From assembly GCA_900095095.1 (NCBI GenBank), contig FMBT01000291.1:124001-188000 (forward strand): a stretch of DNA of 64,000 nucleotides, given 5' to 3'. A model generated the notes under the pieces. That model was not told the DNA's origin. It saw only the letters and a program-made list of their open reading frames with translations, and made no database searches. This stretch comes from Fragilariopsis cylindrus CCMP1102 (lineage: Eukaryota > Bacillariophyta > Bacillariophyceae > Bacillariales > Bacillariaceae). A program made the translations under genes and the position numbers. Each line of letters opens with the position of its first letter. The first letter of the stretch is position 1. This document shows, in pieces, positions 9,807-21,560 of the stretch.

Positions 9807-12800
9807 ATGGCGGAGAACAATAAGGAGGATGATGATGGTGTGACGATTGCCGCAAGATCCATGATAACTCGACTGCAGGGTGATTTTGAAGGGAAAACAA
9901 GTTGTCGAGATTGTCTCCGCTCTAAGACGTTGCCATGTTCGATAGTGGTCGAGGTTGCCGATGACGCCACCATCTTCGCATCGGTTCCCTCCGAGTCTTC
10001 ATCATCGTCATCATCGTCATCGTCATCAGCGTCTTCGTTGTCATTGAATATAATATTGAGAGCACACGAGATTCTTTTAAGAGACTATACGCAATTTCTT
10101 CCTACGACTAGCATTGAGGGTTGCTCTTCTATTTCGACGCCATCTTCGTCATCATATTCCTCTTTGGCGTGTATGAATCGGATTTCCGTAATATTGAGAT
10201 TCGTGCAGCTTCTCTTGCTACTCTCGGAAAGACAACATCAGCAGCAGCAGCAGCAACAAGCGCAGGATAACGATGCATCCACTGCTGCTATCAATAATGA
10301 TCCTGCGCAACATTCCTTTCAGCAAGCAGTCTCGTTGCCATCTGCGGCGGAGGTCAATAAAATGATGGGATCGCTGTTACAAGCATGGACAGATGGGATT
10401 TGTGAATTTGTACGAGAATGGAAAAATAATAAAACATGTACCGGCAATAATAATGACGATACAATAATGGACGACGAAGATGACGCCAACGATGATGATG
10501 ATGATGATGATCCCCTTACGGCAGATGCAACTAGGAATCTACGATGCGGACCTGTCTTTTGTTATGCATTTTCATCGCTCTTACGTATGAACGAGTACGT
10601 TCAAATGCGGGGGGCTTTGTTAGTTCCATTATGGAAAAGTCTTTGTGATTTAGCAGAAACGCTACTGATGCCACCCTTGACCGAAGACAACAATGACGAG
10701 AATGAGGATGAAGATGAGAACGAAGATAACGAGAGCAACGATGAATGGAGGAAACTTCTCCCTCCGAATCTTCTCGGTGATGCTATTGGGATACTAGGGG
10801 CTTTTTTGCGAGAGGGGAAGGGAAGACTGGAAGCCGTTGCCGTTCAAAGATATTTGGTTCAAGAAAGGTCTCCGATCGAAACTTTGAATGCTTCATCACA
10901 CAATATCGACGGTAATATCGCCTTTCAGGGAAAACTGGTCGGCTTTATGGTGGCGCGAATGGCCCATCTAATGCGTGTGTATTTTTCTATTCGTTGTACC
11001 AGTAGTACTCAATCGAATGAGGTGAACGGGCAGCAGGGGAAATCATTGGATGACCCGTTAACGAACGACGTTTGGAGATCCCTTCTAGGATTACGAGGAA
11101 TGGCCACAGCCCTACAATTGCTCGTCGAAGTATCAAGGTCGACTGAATCACCATTGTCGATGAAGGTAAAAGATGCCGAAATTGGAAAGAATTTATCACT
11201 TTTGAAAGTTTATTGCGAGATCGCCGCTAAAGCTGGAAAATGCGTCACAGGAATTGTGCTAAATTCGAATCGGAATAAAAATCAATGTAGGCAGCAACAA
11301 CAGCAGAAGGAACAACATTATCGAATGCAAATACTCGTCCCTGCGTTGGACAGCCTCTTACAGAGCGACATGTTGGCTGTAGATGAAGACTATAAGAACC
11401 GTCACGACTACCAAGAGAATCACAACCCAGATGTCGTTCAATTAAGAGAACTAGGTCGAGCTCTAGGGAAGGTATCAATCTTACATCAGATTCTTGAGAC
11501 CGCTAATAGTACTTGCCCTATACCAGGGAACATCGAGTCACTCTTAGGAATGATAGAAAATTTGCACTCCTCATCGGTGCCGCAATGTCTCTCCGCTTGT
11601 GTCATTACAGTGCGATGTAGCGATACGAAAAAAGCTGGCCCAAATACAAGTACTATGATTCCGTCTACAATCATACTCAAATCTCTACAGATAATGGCTC
11701 GTCACTCAGGGAAATCGAATCGTCTAGCGAATTTATGACATCTTCAAAACAAGGCTCGTTCTATCGTTTGCTGGTTCGATGGTTAGCGGGTGCCGATCCT
11801 GATACGGGAAAACAGAATCCATTGTCTCTAGACTTGATACTATCGCTCCTTCAAACCCATATCGTGAGAAACGGAACGGACTATGGTGGTTCGAAGCAGA
11901 ATGATGTAACGAAACTTCTTTCCCACCTGACAAAATTGTTGATGGATGCTCGTACAGCTACGTTGCTTCGAAGGAATATAGCAGCGTTGTTAGTGCGATT
12001 ACAATCTTCGTCTACTGTCAACTCCGATGCCAGTGCTTTGGATTTGACAAAACAATTGATCGAGAGAGAATTCGTCACGTGGGTGAGTAGAACAGCTACG
12101 GATAGGCAGTCGAAGAAGCGAAAACGAAAACGGAATGGGCTACGTAGTAGCGTCGGGGAGTTAAAAGAGCAGGATCTCTAGTAATATCTCAGGTTTTGAG
12201 CGGCAAGGAATGCCAAAGAATTTCTCTGTAGATGCTTTTCCTCCGGTGCTCCGTAAGGAGATTGTAAGACTGTCTTCAGATTGTACCGATTCTTCCATTA
12301 AAACGGGAAGGCGTTACTTGCGTTGGTAGACCAAAACACACTTCTGTTTGCGTGGCTAGAACGATGCATGTTGGGATTGTCTTTGCAGGACTTTCGACGA
12401 ATGACGGGACTAGACCTCTTCTTGGACATCATACAACCAGCGCTATCAATCATTTCTGATATCAAATTCCATCCAAATGATAGCGTTGAACTTGTCAAGA
12501 AGAAGGTAACTTTATATAGTGCCGCGATGAGACTTTCTACCACTGCGGCCCGCTATTTGGCGATGATGGGAAGTTGCCTATTGAAAAAATATGTCTTCTT
12601 ATACAAAATTCGGCTTCAAGTAAGGCTTGGATGAAAAAGAAAATAGATCTCTTGTGGTGAAGTACCACTCGATCTTGAAATTTGAAGTCTTGTCTCTCCT
12701 TGCTGTTGTTGGGAAGGCAATACCAAACGTTTGCCCTGAACGAGCTCTCAGGGTAAGTGGCTTGCATAATGGCAAGGCAAAAATGCGTATCTATGTATTT

Positions 12801-13395
12801 TTTCTGGAATGAATATGAACTCATCTTGTTTTGTTTATTATCAAATTTATTTCGTGAAATAGGGAATTCGACGAGCTTTTGTTGGTTTCCTTTCCTCTAA
12901 TAATTGGGCTATCGCATCTCTGGGTATATCTTCTATTATATCATTTGGTTCCGACCTAAATGAGACCCATCAGCAGATTTTACCGCTTTGTCTTCCCAAA
13001 GCAAGTATGGGGCTATTCCAAGCCCGTGCAAGTGGAAAAGTTTGGAGAGGTACTGATTCTGATGGGAAACCAAATATTGCAGAAGAAGATATTTTGATGT
13101 TGCTCATCGCATGGCCGAAGATCAACTCAATGGATATTATTCTTCCGAAAAAAAATTCGTAACAACTATTCTCCCATCAACAACCACCTCCACGATAACA
13201 CCTGGATCATATATTCTAGAAATGCCTACTCAAGGTAATCGAACAGCAATGGTAATCTTCCCGCCAGGTCCAGATTCATTAGAAGACATCCGCTACATGA
13301 TAGGTGGTATGGGTGGTCAACAGTTTCCTACAAAAATATTAAAACGTGCCATCTCAAGACCTGGAGGTGGCTTCAAGATTTTACTGCAGTCCTGA
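9807..13395 (+). CDS. Large alpha-helical (HEAT-like?) protein, unknown; second half frame-disrupted
   Basis: A 614-641 codon open frame starts at ATG 9807; it is Ser/Gln/Asp tract-rich early, then amphipathic-helix-rich (for example LLGDAIGILGAFLREGKG). Coding continues to 13395 in changing frames: 11691-12178, about 12165-12310, 12305-12580, 12570-12640, 12627-12752, then after a clear GTAAGT intron (12753-12862) 12863-13100 and 13100-13395. The first change is explained by a 41-nt GT-AG interval (11650-11690). The others (near 12175, 12307, 12578, 12635, 13098) have no intron and look like single-base indels. The end FKILLQS is a natural terminus. No family recognised; roughly 1,150 residues in total. 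Either sequence error or early decay. Confidence 0.6.
12753..12862 (+). other. Intron of the unknown large gene
   Basis: Starts GTAAGTGG after PERALR codons, ends TAG before GGA ATT CGA; phase 0. Confidence 0.7.
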
Positions 13396-13798
13396 TAACT
13401 CCGTTGACAGTGCGGTGTGATCAGAACCAGTAAATAAATTCCGGAAAAGTTTTGGTCCATCATTCGTTGTTTACAATTAGCTGATTTATTAACGGGAATT
13501 ATACTTCAAAAAGATTACACGTTTTGATTGGCCTTAGACATATATCTTGTTTTTTTGTACTACTTCTGAACCATTTGAGACAACTAGAAAAATGATGATA
13601 GAAGTTTGAGTAAAGCAACCAATAGATCCTCTCAGATTTTTTTCTTTTAATAACGATTTTAGTTCATTTAATTAGATGGTAGTTAGATATATAATATCCA
13701 AAGCGAATCATTGATGGCATTATTAAAGAGAATGCGAAAGAAACACATCCGATGTTTTATTCCTTTCCATTGATCATGATTCATTCCTATTTCGGAAT
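13396..13798. other. Intergenic between convergent genes
   Basis: AT-rich; only 3' UTR material expected. Confidence 0.35.
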
Positions 13799-14904
13799 TC
13801 AATCCATTAGATTTTCGACATCGGGCTCGACTTGTTGCGAATCGTCATTAATTTTTGGTACTTCCATAATATGATCTGTGCCACAAACGTTCTTACTTCC
13901 TTCTTCTTGGGTTGTAGTAGTGGTGGTAGCAGCGATATTACTGATTGGACCACTATTAGCGCAAGTATCCGTGTAGTTATCAATTCCTCCATCCTTGACT
14001 TCCTCGACAACATCCTTCGATGACATCATGGTCTCATAGTCATCCTCAGAACTCTTCGTCGTGGAAGTAGTAGTCTCCATTGATTCCTCAGGAGTCTCTA
14101 TTTCCTTATTCTCATCAATCACCTCATCGAGAATTTTTTCGTTATTGTTACTACTACTATTACTACTATCAGTAGCGAAATTGTCCTCGACCGTATCCGT
14201 TTTCCCACCTACGACAACTTCGTCATCAATGATGTCGTTATCCTCCCCTTCTTCAACTCCTGCTACTGCTAGTACGGTTGCTCCTTCCTCCTCGGATAAT
14301 GTCATTTCAGTTTTATCATCACTTTCCAATAATGCCATTACTTTTTGGAATTTCTTTTCTTTATCGTTAGTAATAGGGAGTGATGTTGTTGTTGTGGTGG
14401 TCGTAGCTACTGTAGCTGTATCCGTGTCCGTTGTATCTTTCATCATAGTATCAGCATCATTTTGTTTGTTGTCGTGATCCTTCGTAGTGAGGTCCCCGTC
14501 TTCGTTACCGCTGTCTTCGACGATATCGTTACTACTATCTTCCGGTACCATACCTCCTTCTTCTATGCTAGAAAGCGGTTTTCCTACTACTTCAAGCCGC
14601 TGCTCGTCGTCATCATCATCACTATCACTATCATCCAAAACATGACGTCTAGTAGCTTTCGTTGCTGAAGTCTTTGTTTTTGTAGTGGTGGAGGCATCTT
14701 GTTCCTGTTCTTTTTCTTTGTTAGCTGCTGCTGCTGCTGCTGGGATGACATCTTCAAAGAGAGCCTCCTCTTCTTCGTCGTCATCACTATCTTCTAATGC
14801 ATGTCTTCTTCGTTCTTTCTGCATTTGCAAAAAACGACGACGAAGTTCATGTTGTTGTTGTTCTCCCGCTCCCGCACTTACATCATCATTACCATTGCTG
14901 GAGT

Positions 14905-14935
<31 letters not shown>

Positions 14936-15961
14936 TGTGATGGTAGTAGCAGTAGTAGTCGTAGTGGTGGTGGTGTCACCATTCGTCACTTCCTTAGTAG
15001 TAGTTTCATTTTCGTCTTCCTTATCCCATTCCTCCTCCTCTGGTGCAGGTGGTAGTTGTTGCTGCTGCTGGTCTTCGTGTTCTTGCTCATCTTGTTGGTC
15101 TTGTGCTGCATCATCATCTTGATTTTCGGCTGCATAATAATCTTCCAGTTGTCTTAATAATGTTTCTGCCTTTTCTAATCCCAATGCACGTTCCACATGA
15201 TCATCACGAACACGATTTCTCATATCCTGAATGTATTGCTTCACTTGTGTTTTAGATCCTAACGAACGTAATTTCCATGATGTTTCTTGCAGCGGTAGTC
15301 CACTTGTCATATCATCCATCCAATCAGTATAGGATGCAACAAGTTTACGTGAATACTTTGCCATTGATGCTGTTGTATTCGTATATCGGGGCTTGACATT
15401 GGTGGTGGTTGAAGTTGTAGTAGTAGTAGTACAATTTTTATTGTTAACATCTTTGTCGTTGTTGACTTTGAATGAATGAAATTTTGGTGCAATTCCATTC
15501 CGAACAACAGTTAATCCCTTTGATTTGACTAAATCTTCAGGAGTAATAGTAGTATGAACATTCCTTCTCGCTTTTTTCTTTTTTTCCTTTTCTTGTTGTG
15601 CATATTCATTAGCAATATCTTGATCGGTGGTTGTTGCTCCAGCACCTCGTTTATTATTATTATCACTATTCTTGTTTTTTTTGCTACCACCCCCACTATC
15701 ATCAGCAGCTTCTCCATACTTTCTTGATAACAGATCTTCTTCTTCCATTTCATCATCATCATCGTAAGAATCATAATCCGTTTCTTGATCTGTTTGCTCA
15801 GTGGATGGAGGAGAAGTGTGTCCACTACTATTATTACGTCCACTGCCCGCCCCATCAGTAGTAGTTCGGAATGCACGTGGTAAACCTAAACGACTTTCTG
15901 CACTTGACCTAATACTACCAGTCGAGCGACGGTTGTTGTTCAAATATGTAGATGATCTCAT
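13799..15961 (-). CDS. TIPIN/Swi3/Csm3-type replication fork protection protein
   Basis: Uninterrupted 720-residue frame from ATG at 15961. Residues about 139-260 match the Swi3/TIPIN domain: ITPEDLVKSKGL, then a Thr/Asn-rich insertion (about 165-198), YSRKLVASYTDWMDDMTSG, and LRSLGSKTQVKQYIQDMR. In animals and fungi this subunit pairs with Timeless/Tof1 to stabilise stalled forks and couples to the MCM helicase. The rest is low complexity: acidic runs, Ala, Gln and Thr homopolymers, so the protein is much longer than the usual 200-300 residues. It is head to head with MCM7 with about 400 bp between start codons, fitting shared S-phase expression. I am fairly sure of the domain; the tail has no assignable role. 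Confidence 0.75.
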
Positions 15962-16361
15962 CTTGATTTACTTTGGCCTACTATCACTTGTATCCTCTAT
16001 TAAAAAAAATAAGTTATAGATGTAACTTGATCCTACCTTTTACGCTCTTCCACAAGTCTACAGTATATAAATGAAAGAAAGAAAAAACAAATAACTATCA
16101 CGAAAGGATTTTGTCATTTTATTTTCTCGCGCGCGAACCGGGCTTTCAAATTTTGGCGCGAACAATGGTCAAAAACATTTATCTCGACACACACTTATTT
16201 CCGTATTGTAGGAACAGACGATCCGTTGCCCATCTTGGAGTCAAAGAAAGGGTAGGAATAAGGAATAATAAGGATTGATCCGTCATTGTATCTCTAATTG
16301 CCTAGAATATACTATAGCAATAACAACAGAGGAATTAATAATATCGGCGCCAACGAGTATT
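15962..16361. promoter_or_regulatory. Bidirectional TIPIN/MCM7 promoter with E2F-like site
   Basis: About 400 bp between divergent start codons. TTTGGCGCGAAC at 16152-16163 matches the E2F consensus TTTSGCGCSAAA at 11 of 12 positions. A second GCGCGAAC lies at 16131-16138, 25 bp away in the same orientation, within TTTTCTCGCGCGCGAAC. E2F control of MCM genes is established in animals and plants; its use here is inference from the match. Confidence 0.6.
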
Positions 16362-19300
16362 ATGGCGACACAAGATACGACCGCAACGGCTGCCGAAATT
16401 GTATCAGGAGGACAATATCCCGATTATGGTTCCGATACCGGTGAGTGACGATACCGTGCACGATAATATACGTATTGTAGACAAAGGATTTGATTCTATT
16501 CTTCCATATCTGATTCTATAATACTATTATAATACCAAGACAATATTAAATAGCAATGACAAATAAATCAAACACATAAAGTACATCTGTCCTAACTCGT
16601 CGCCCTCGTCTCTATACATTGATTTATTTTGCAGCCATCTTTACAAGTTTTATTCTAGAACATACAATCCGTCGTGTCGACCGCCGTGATAATGATGAAG
16701 ATAGTGACGACGACGATGATGATGACGATGACAATACACGGATGTTTGAACCAACTGCAGACGGTAACGGTCCACGTATTGAACGCGTGCCATGCTTTCC
16801 ACCATTATTACAAAAAATTGTGGATAAAGATTATTTAACTGATTCAGCCACAACATTTTTAGTTGAAATTCCATTGTGCGAACTTGTGGAATGGGATGCT
16901 GTTCGTGGTAAGGATTTAGCAGATCGTGCTGTTGGCAATGGACTGCGATATCATTCCTTATTTTGTACTGCACTGGATGAACTATTAAAAAATAATTTCC
17001 AACGCACACCAAGAGGAACAACGAACCGAAGAAGTGGTGGTAGTGGCGGTAATGGCAATGGCAACGACAATAATAATGATGATGAAAATAACAACAATAA
17101 TACCAATTCTGTTTTATTACGTGACGCTATGGATATTTTGCAAGAACAGCGACTTGCGCTTCATCAACAATCACAACAAGAACGACAGAATAATGATCCC
17201 GATCAAGGTGGAGTAGCAGGAGATGCTGCAAATAATAATAATAACAATGGTGATAATATGAATGCATTCCCGCCCATGTTAATGAGACGGTACGAACTTC
17301 GAATTTTACCCTTCGGACGACGTGGTAGTTTATTCCCATTTGAAAATCAATTTATATCGTCAAAGACTTTAGACACTGATCGTGCTGGTAATGTTGGTGA
17401 TGATGGTATACCCCGAGGTGTATCCTTACGTCACGTCCGTTCTAAAAGTATGGGTCGGATTGTTACCATAACGGGAATGATTGTTAAAGCATCAGATGTG
17501 AAACCTATGTTACAGGTTGCTGCCTATACATGTGATGTATGTGGTGCAGAATTGTACCGTGAAACACATAATCGACGTGATTTCTTACCTGAACGGATCT
17601 GTCCCGTTTGTGCTTCGTCGGGTGGTGGTGGTACTGCTGATGGACAACGTGGTCGACGTGTGATGGGTGTTTTGAAACTTGAAACTCGTGGAAGTAAATT
17701 TACTAAGTTTCAGGAACTGAAGTTACAAGAACTTCCTAATCAGGTTCCTATGGGACACATCCCCCGATCGTTGAGTGTATATTGTCGTGGTGAATTGACT
17801 CGATTGGCCAGTCCGGGTGATGTTGTTACGGTTGATGGGATTTTCTTACCACAGAAGGTCAATGACGGACATGGTGCGAAAGGACGGAAGGCCGGTCTTA
17901 TGTCGACACTCTTCGTGGATGCACAGAATCTTTCGGTACACAAAAATTCATTAGATGATGCCTCCCATCGTGATCGATTATCGGAAGAGGAATTGGTCCG
18001 ATTGGATTCTGATATACGGAAGGTAACCTCATCGGAAGATCCTATCGGTATACTTAGCAGATCCATCGCACCAGAAATTTTTGGACATGCTAACGTTAAG
18101 CGAGCACTACTACTACAACTAACCGGTGGCGTATTTCGAAAAATGACCGATGGGATGCGTATTCGGGGTGATATCAATATATGTCTCATGGGAGATCCGG
18201 GAGTTGCCAAATCACAACTGTTGAAACATGTTGCGAGTGTCGCACCTCGTGGTGTGTACACGACGGGAAAGGGTTCGTCGGGAGTGGGTCTAACAGCGTC
18301 CATTACTAAGGACAATATGACGGGAGAATTGTCATTGGAGGGAGGAGCACTTGTACTTGCAGATAGAGGGATATGTGCCATTGATGAGTTTGACAAGATG
18401 GATGAATCGGATAGATCTTCTATTCATGAGGTAATGGAACAACAGACGGTTTCGATTGCCAAGGCGGGTATCGTAAGTACTACTGCAATACTTTTACTTC
18501 GTTCGTACTATTTTCTGTTAGTTTTGTAATCTTCTTTTGTTATTCGATCGGGCATTTTCTTCGTGAAACAATAATTATAGCCGTCCAGTCTCATCCCTCA
18601 CATACTCGCTCACTCATACCTTCATGTACCTTTGTGTTGACATGATGTTTACCATGATAAATAGGTGGCAACTCTGAATGCACGGGCATCTGTTCTTGCT
18701 GCGGCAAATCCACTTTACAGTCGCTACAATCGGAATAAATCTTTATCAGAAAATATTAATTTACCTAACTCGTTATTAAGTCGATTCGATTTGATGTTTT
18801 TGATCTTGGATGTTCCTGATATCGACCGTGACATGGCATTAGCTCGACATGTTACCTTCGTACATCAAAATGAAGGTTTGGAAGAAAAAAAAGACGACTC
18901 CGATTCAGACGATGACGACGAAGGTAACACGGACGCAGTCATCAAGTCTGATTATGACGAAGAAAAGGGACTTGTCTCCCCTATGCTTCTCCGAGAGTAC
19001 ATATCTCGAGCTCGACGTCACGACCCGGTGGTACCTCCTGAAGTTGCTCCTTATATTGTAGAAGCATACGTGTCTCTTCGTATGCAGGACCGACCAGGTA
19101 AAAACATCAAAATGTCTGGTGGTAGTAAAACTGGTGATCAGACTGCCATGACTGCTCGACAGCTACTCTCAATTCTCCGACTTGGTCAGGCTTTAGCTCG
19201 ACTACGGTTCAGTGACTTTGTCGCAAGGGAAGATGTAGATGAAGCCATTCGATTAACCCATATGAGTAAGGCCACTTTATCTGAGGAGACTGGTGACGAT

Positions 19301-19525
19301 GGAAAGTCGGTACGACGAGAAGATGTTATGTCCCGAATTTTCAATATTATTCGAGACTATTCTGCCACTTCGAATACTACTACGGTTGAATTAAAACTTG
19401 TCGAAGCCATGGTAATTCGAAAGGGTTTCACGGTTCAACAGATGCAGTCATGCTTGGAAGAGTACGAAGCATTGGAGGTCATTCAAGTCAATCAAAATCG
19501 TACCCAGATTCATTTTATTACGTAA
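16362..19525 (+). CDS. MCM7: MCM7, replicative DNA helicase subunit
   Basis: Three exons, 16362-16440, 16635-18472 and 18665-19525, with canonical splice sites; 925 residues. After an acidic N-terminal run it has the MCM N-domain, a C4 zinc motif (CDVC..CPVC from about residue 326), Walker A GDPGVAKS (about 546), Walker B ICAIDEF (about 606) and the arginine finger SLLSRFD (about 676). The C-terminal part RRHDPVVPPEVAPYI and TARQLLSILRLGQALARL is MCM7-specific, separating it from MCM2-6. It is part of the MCM2-7 ring unwinding DNA at forks. Low-complexity inserts (Asn/Gly, about 160-235; acidic after the arginine finger) lengthen it over the usual 720 residues. Shares a promoter with the TIPIN gene. 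Confidence 0.95.
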
Positions 19526-19714
19526 TCATACCAAGCAGATCGCACTACTGCTTATTCTACTTAAAAACAAGATTTAAATCATGAACGGATACAGATGCGA
19601 TATAGATATTATTAATTGATATATAATAAGAATTTCTTCCTTTAAGTAGATACATTATTATACTTTTCCCTTCCTTATTATATTTATAATATATATTATG
19701 CATGCCATTTGCTG

Positions 19715-20683
19715 TTATACGTTTACTTTCCTTCTCTTTTTACCTACAGCGTTGCTATTATTACCGCTAAATATTTTGTCAGGTCTATGAATGATGCTGT
19801 CGTTACTACTACTGTCGTTACTACTACACTGTGCTGGTATGGGAGTAAAGGGAACACCACCACCCAAAATACTTGGTGGGTCCTTAATAATAGAGTCTGC
19901 GTATGCTGCTGCTTCTTTCTTGATTGCAGTACGAGCCGCGATTCGATGATTTCGAAACGTGTGAGATACTTTGGATCGGGCAGCCTCGTTAGGTATTTCT
20001 AACCAGCCACCGTCATCTTGTTTAAGAAATCGACCACCCCGACTGTGTATTTTGTTGACGATGGTCATGGCAAGTTCTGTCTTTTCTTGTTTCGACGCTT
20101 CCTCGTAATGGTCATGGTAGCCACCGATCACGTAATGATAATTAATATTACCACTATACTTTTGAAGTGGCTTTCCCCGTCCCAAAAGCACGTCGAACTG
20201 TGACGGCACAATAATACGTCGAACAACAACATTGCCATTCGATGATGATATTTTCGATTCATCATCCTCCTTACGCATTCTTCGAATAAAATCATGATGA
20301 TTTTCCAATCGTAAACTACCACTGAAACTTACTGGTAGTGCCTCATTTGGTATACCGAATGTCATTAATGTATATATAACTTCCATATCAGTTCCTAAAT
20401 GAAATCGTGATCTGATCCTTGCAGCTTTTTCAAATACGACCATAGCAACAAAGAAAACTGCACGTAGTTTTTCATCATCGTAACAGTAATGTACTCCGGT
20501 GAACCGTATGGGAAGTACAGATACAAGTAATGCGTTCTTCCAGACAGCCTGACGGTCTTTAGTATGACTTGGACCGACATTGTATGGTATGGCGACAATT
20601 CCACGCTTCTGTGTTTCCACGTCTTTGAGAGCAAACATGATGACCATATATATTGTTCGCATCTTGTTTTGTTATGACAACGA

Positions 20684-20716
<33 letters not shown>

Positions 20717-21560
20717 AGAAGAAAAAAGAGAAGAGAGAAAAAAAGAATTTGTAAGGATTTATTTTACTACAGGTTGTTGTTGAATTTACTTTCTGTATAG
20801 TAGAACACCATAACTATACATGTACTAATACCAAAATACAGCATACAACATACAACATATACACACATACCCTGTTTTGTAATGTTTTATATCTCCGTAT
20901 CATAGGCATTAACATAAATATAGCACGTCCAGCACGATCTCTTTTATTCAACACTTGTGCATATCCTGATTCAAGACAATTAATATCATCCTCATCTAAA
21001 TCATCAACACGTATATCTCTTCCAAGTTTCTCTCGTCCAAATAATTCTAACTTTGTTTCAAAAAAGGCAACAAATCGAATCGCCGCTGTTTTCGTATTGA
21101 ATTCAACTGCACGTAAAAACATAATAAGAAATTTTTCATCTAATACGTATTCTGCATCCTGTTCTAATGCATGTTGATATGCTTCTTTACCAGCATTATC
21201 GGGGACTTTATCTAATTCAGATTTCATTGATTTTATGGAACAACGAATAAATTCTGGATCTTCATTCATAATAATATCTGATACACCATGTATATCATAA
21301 TTACTTTCATCTCGTTCCTGTATTGATAATTTATTAAGTTCAGAAACAAATTCCATTCCATAATCTTTTATTGGCGGTAATTTCGGAAGCATTATATTAT
21401 TATCTATTTCTTCGTTTATTATTGGTTGATTATTATTTTTATTATTATTATTTCGCGTCATCCTTGATGATTTCTTATCTTGCATAACAGTATTCATCAA
21501 TGCAGACACTAATGTCACGTCGTTCTGTTGGTTATCTGTTGTTAACACTTTTTGTTGCAT
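19715..21560 (-). CDS. CRAL-TRIO lipid-binding domain fused to DUF6824
   Basis: Two exons, 21560-20871 and 20662-19715 (545 residues). The intron runs GTATGT..CAAG and contains a (TG)n tract. The N-half has a CRAL-TRIO-N-like helical region (DEKFLIMFLRAVEF..) and the start of a Sec14-like CRAL-TRIO domain (GRAIFMLMP, completed in exon 2 by RTIYMVIMFALKD). Exon 2 then carries PSQFDVLLGRGKPLQ..GN and a GGRFLK..GWLEI..ARSKVSHTFR stretch, the DUF6824 pattern seen mainly in diatoms. CRAL-TRIO binds and moves small lipids; the DUF6824 role is unknown. A short basic KKRRKV near the C-terminus resembles a nuclear signal. The exon joint falls inside the lipid-binding fold, which supports one fused gene. 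Confidence 0.75.
20689..20716. repeat. (CA)14 microsatellite inside an intron
   Basis: CA dinucleotides on the plus strand, TG on the coding strand, about 25-50 nt before the 3' splice site of the CRAL-TRIO gene intron. Confidence 0.95.

Noticed and set aside
14685-15255. Several Ser/Cys/Val-rich plus-strand frames
   Set aside because: They are shadows of the low-complexity repeats in the TIPIN gene on the other strand.
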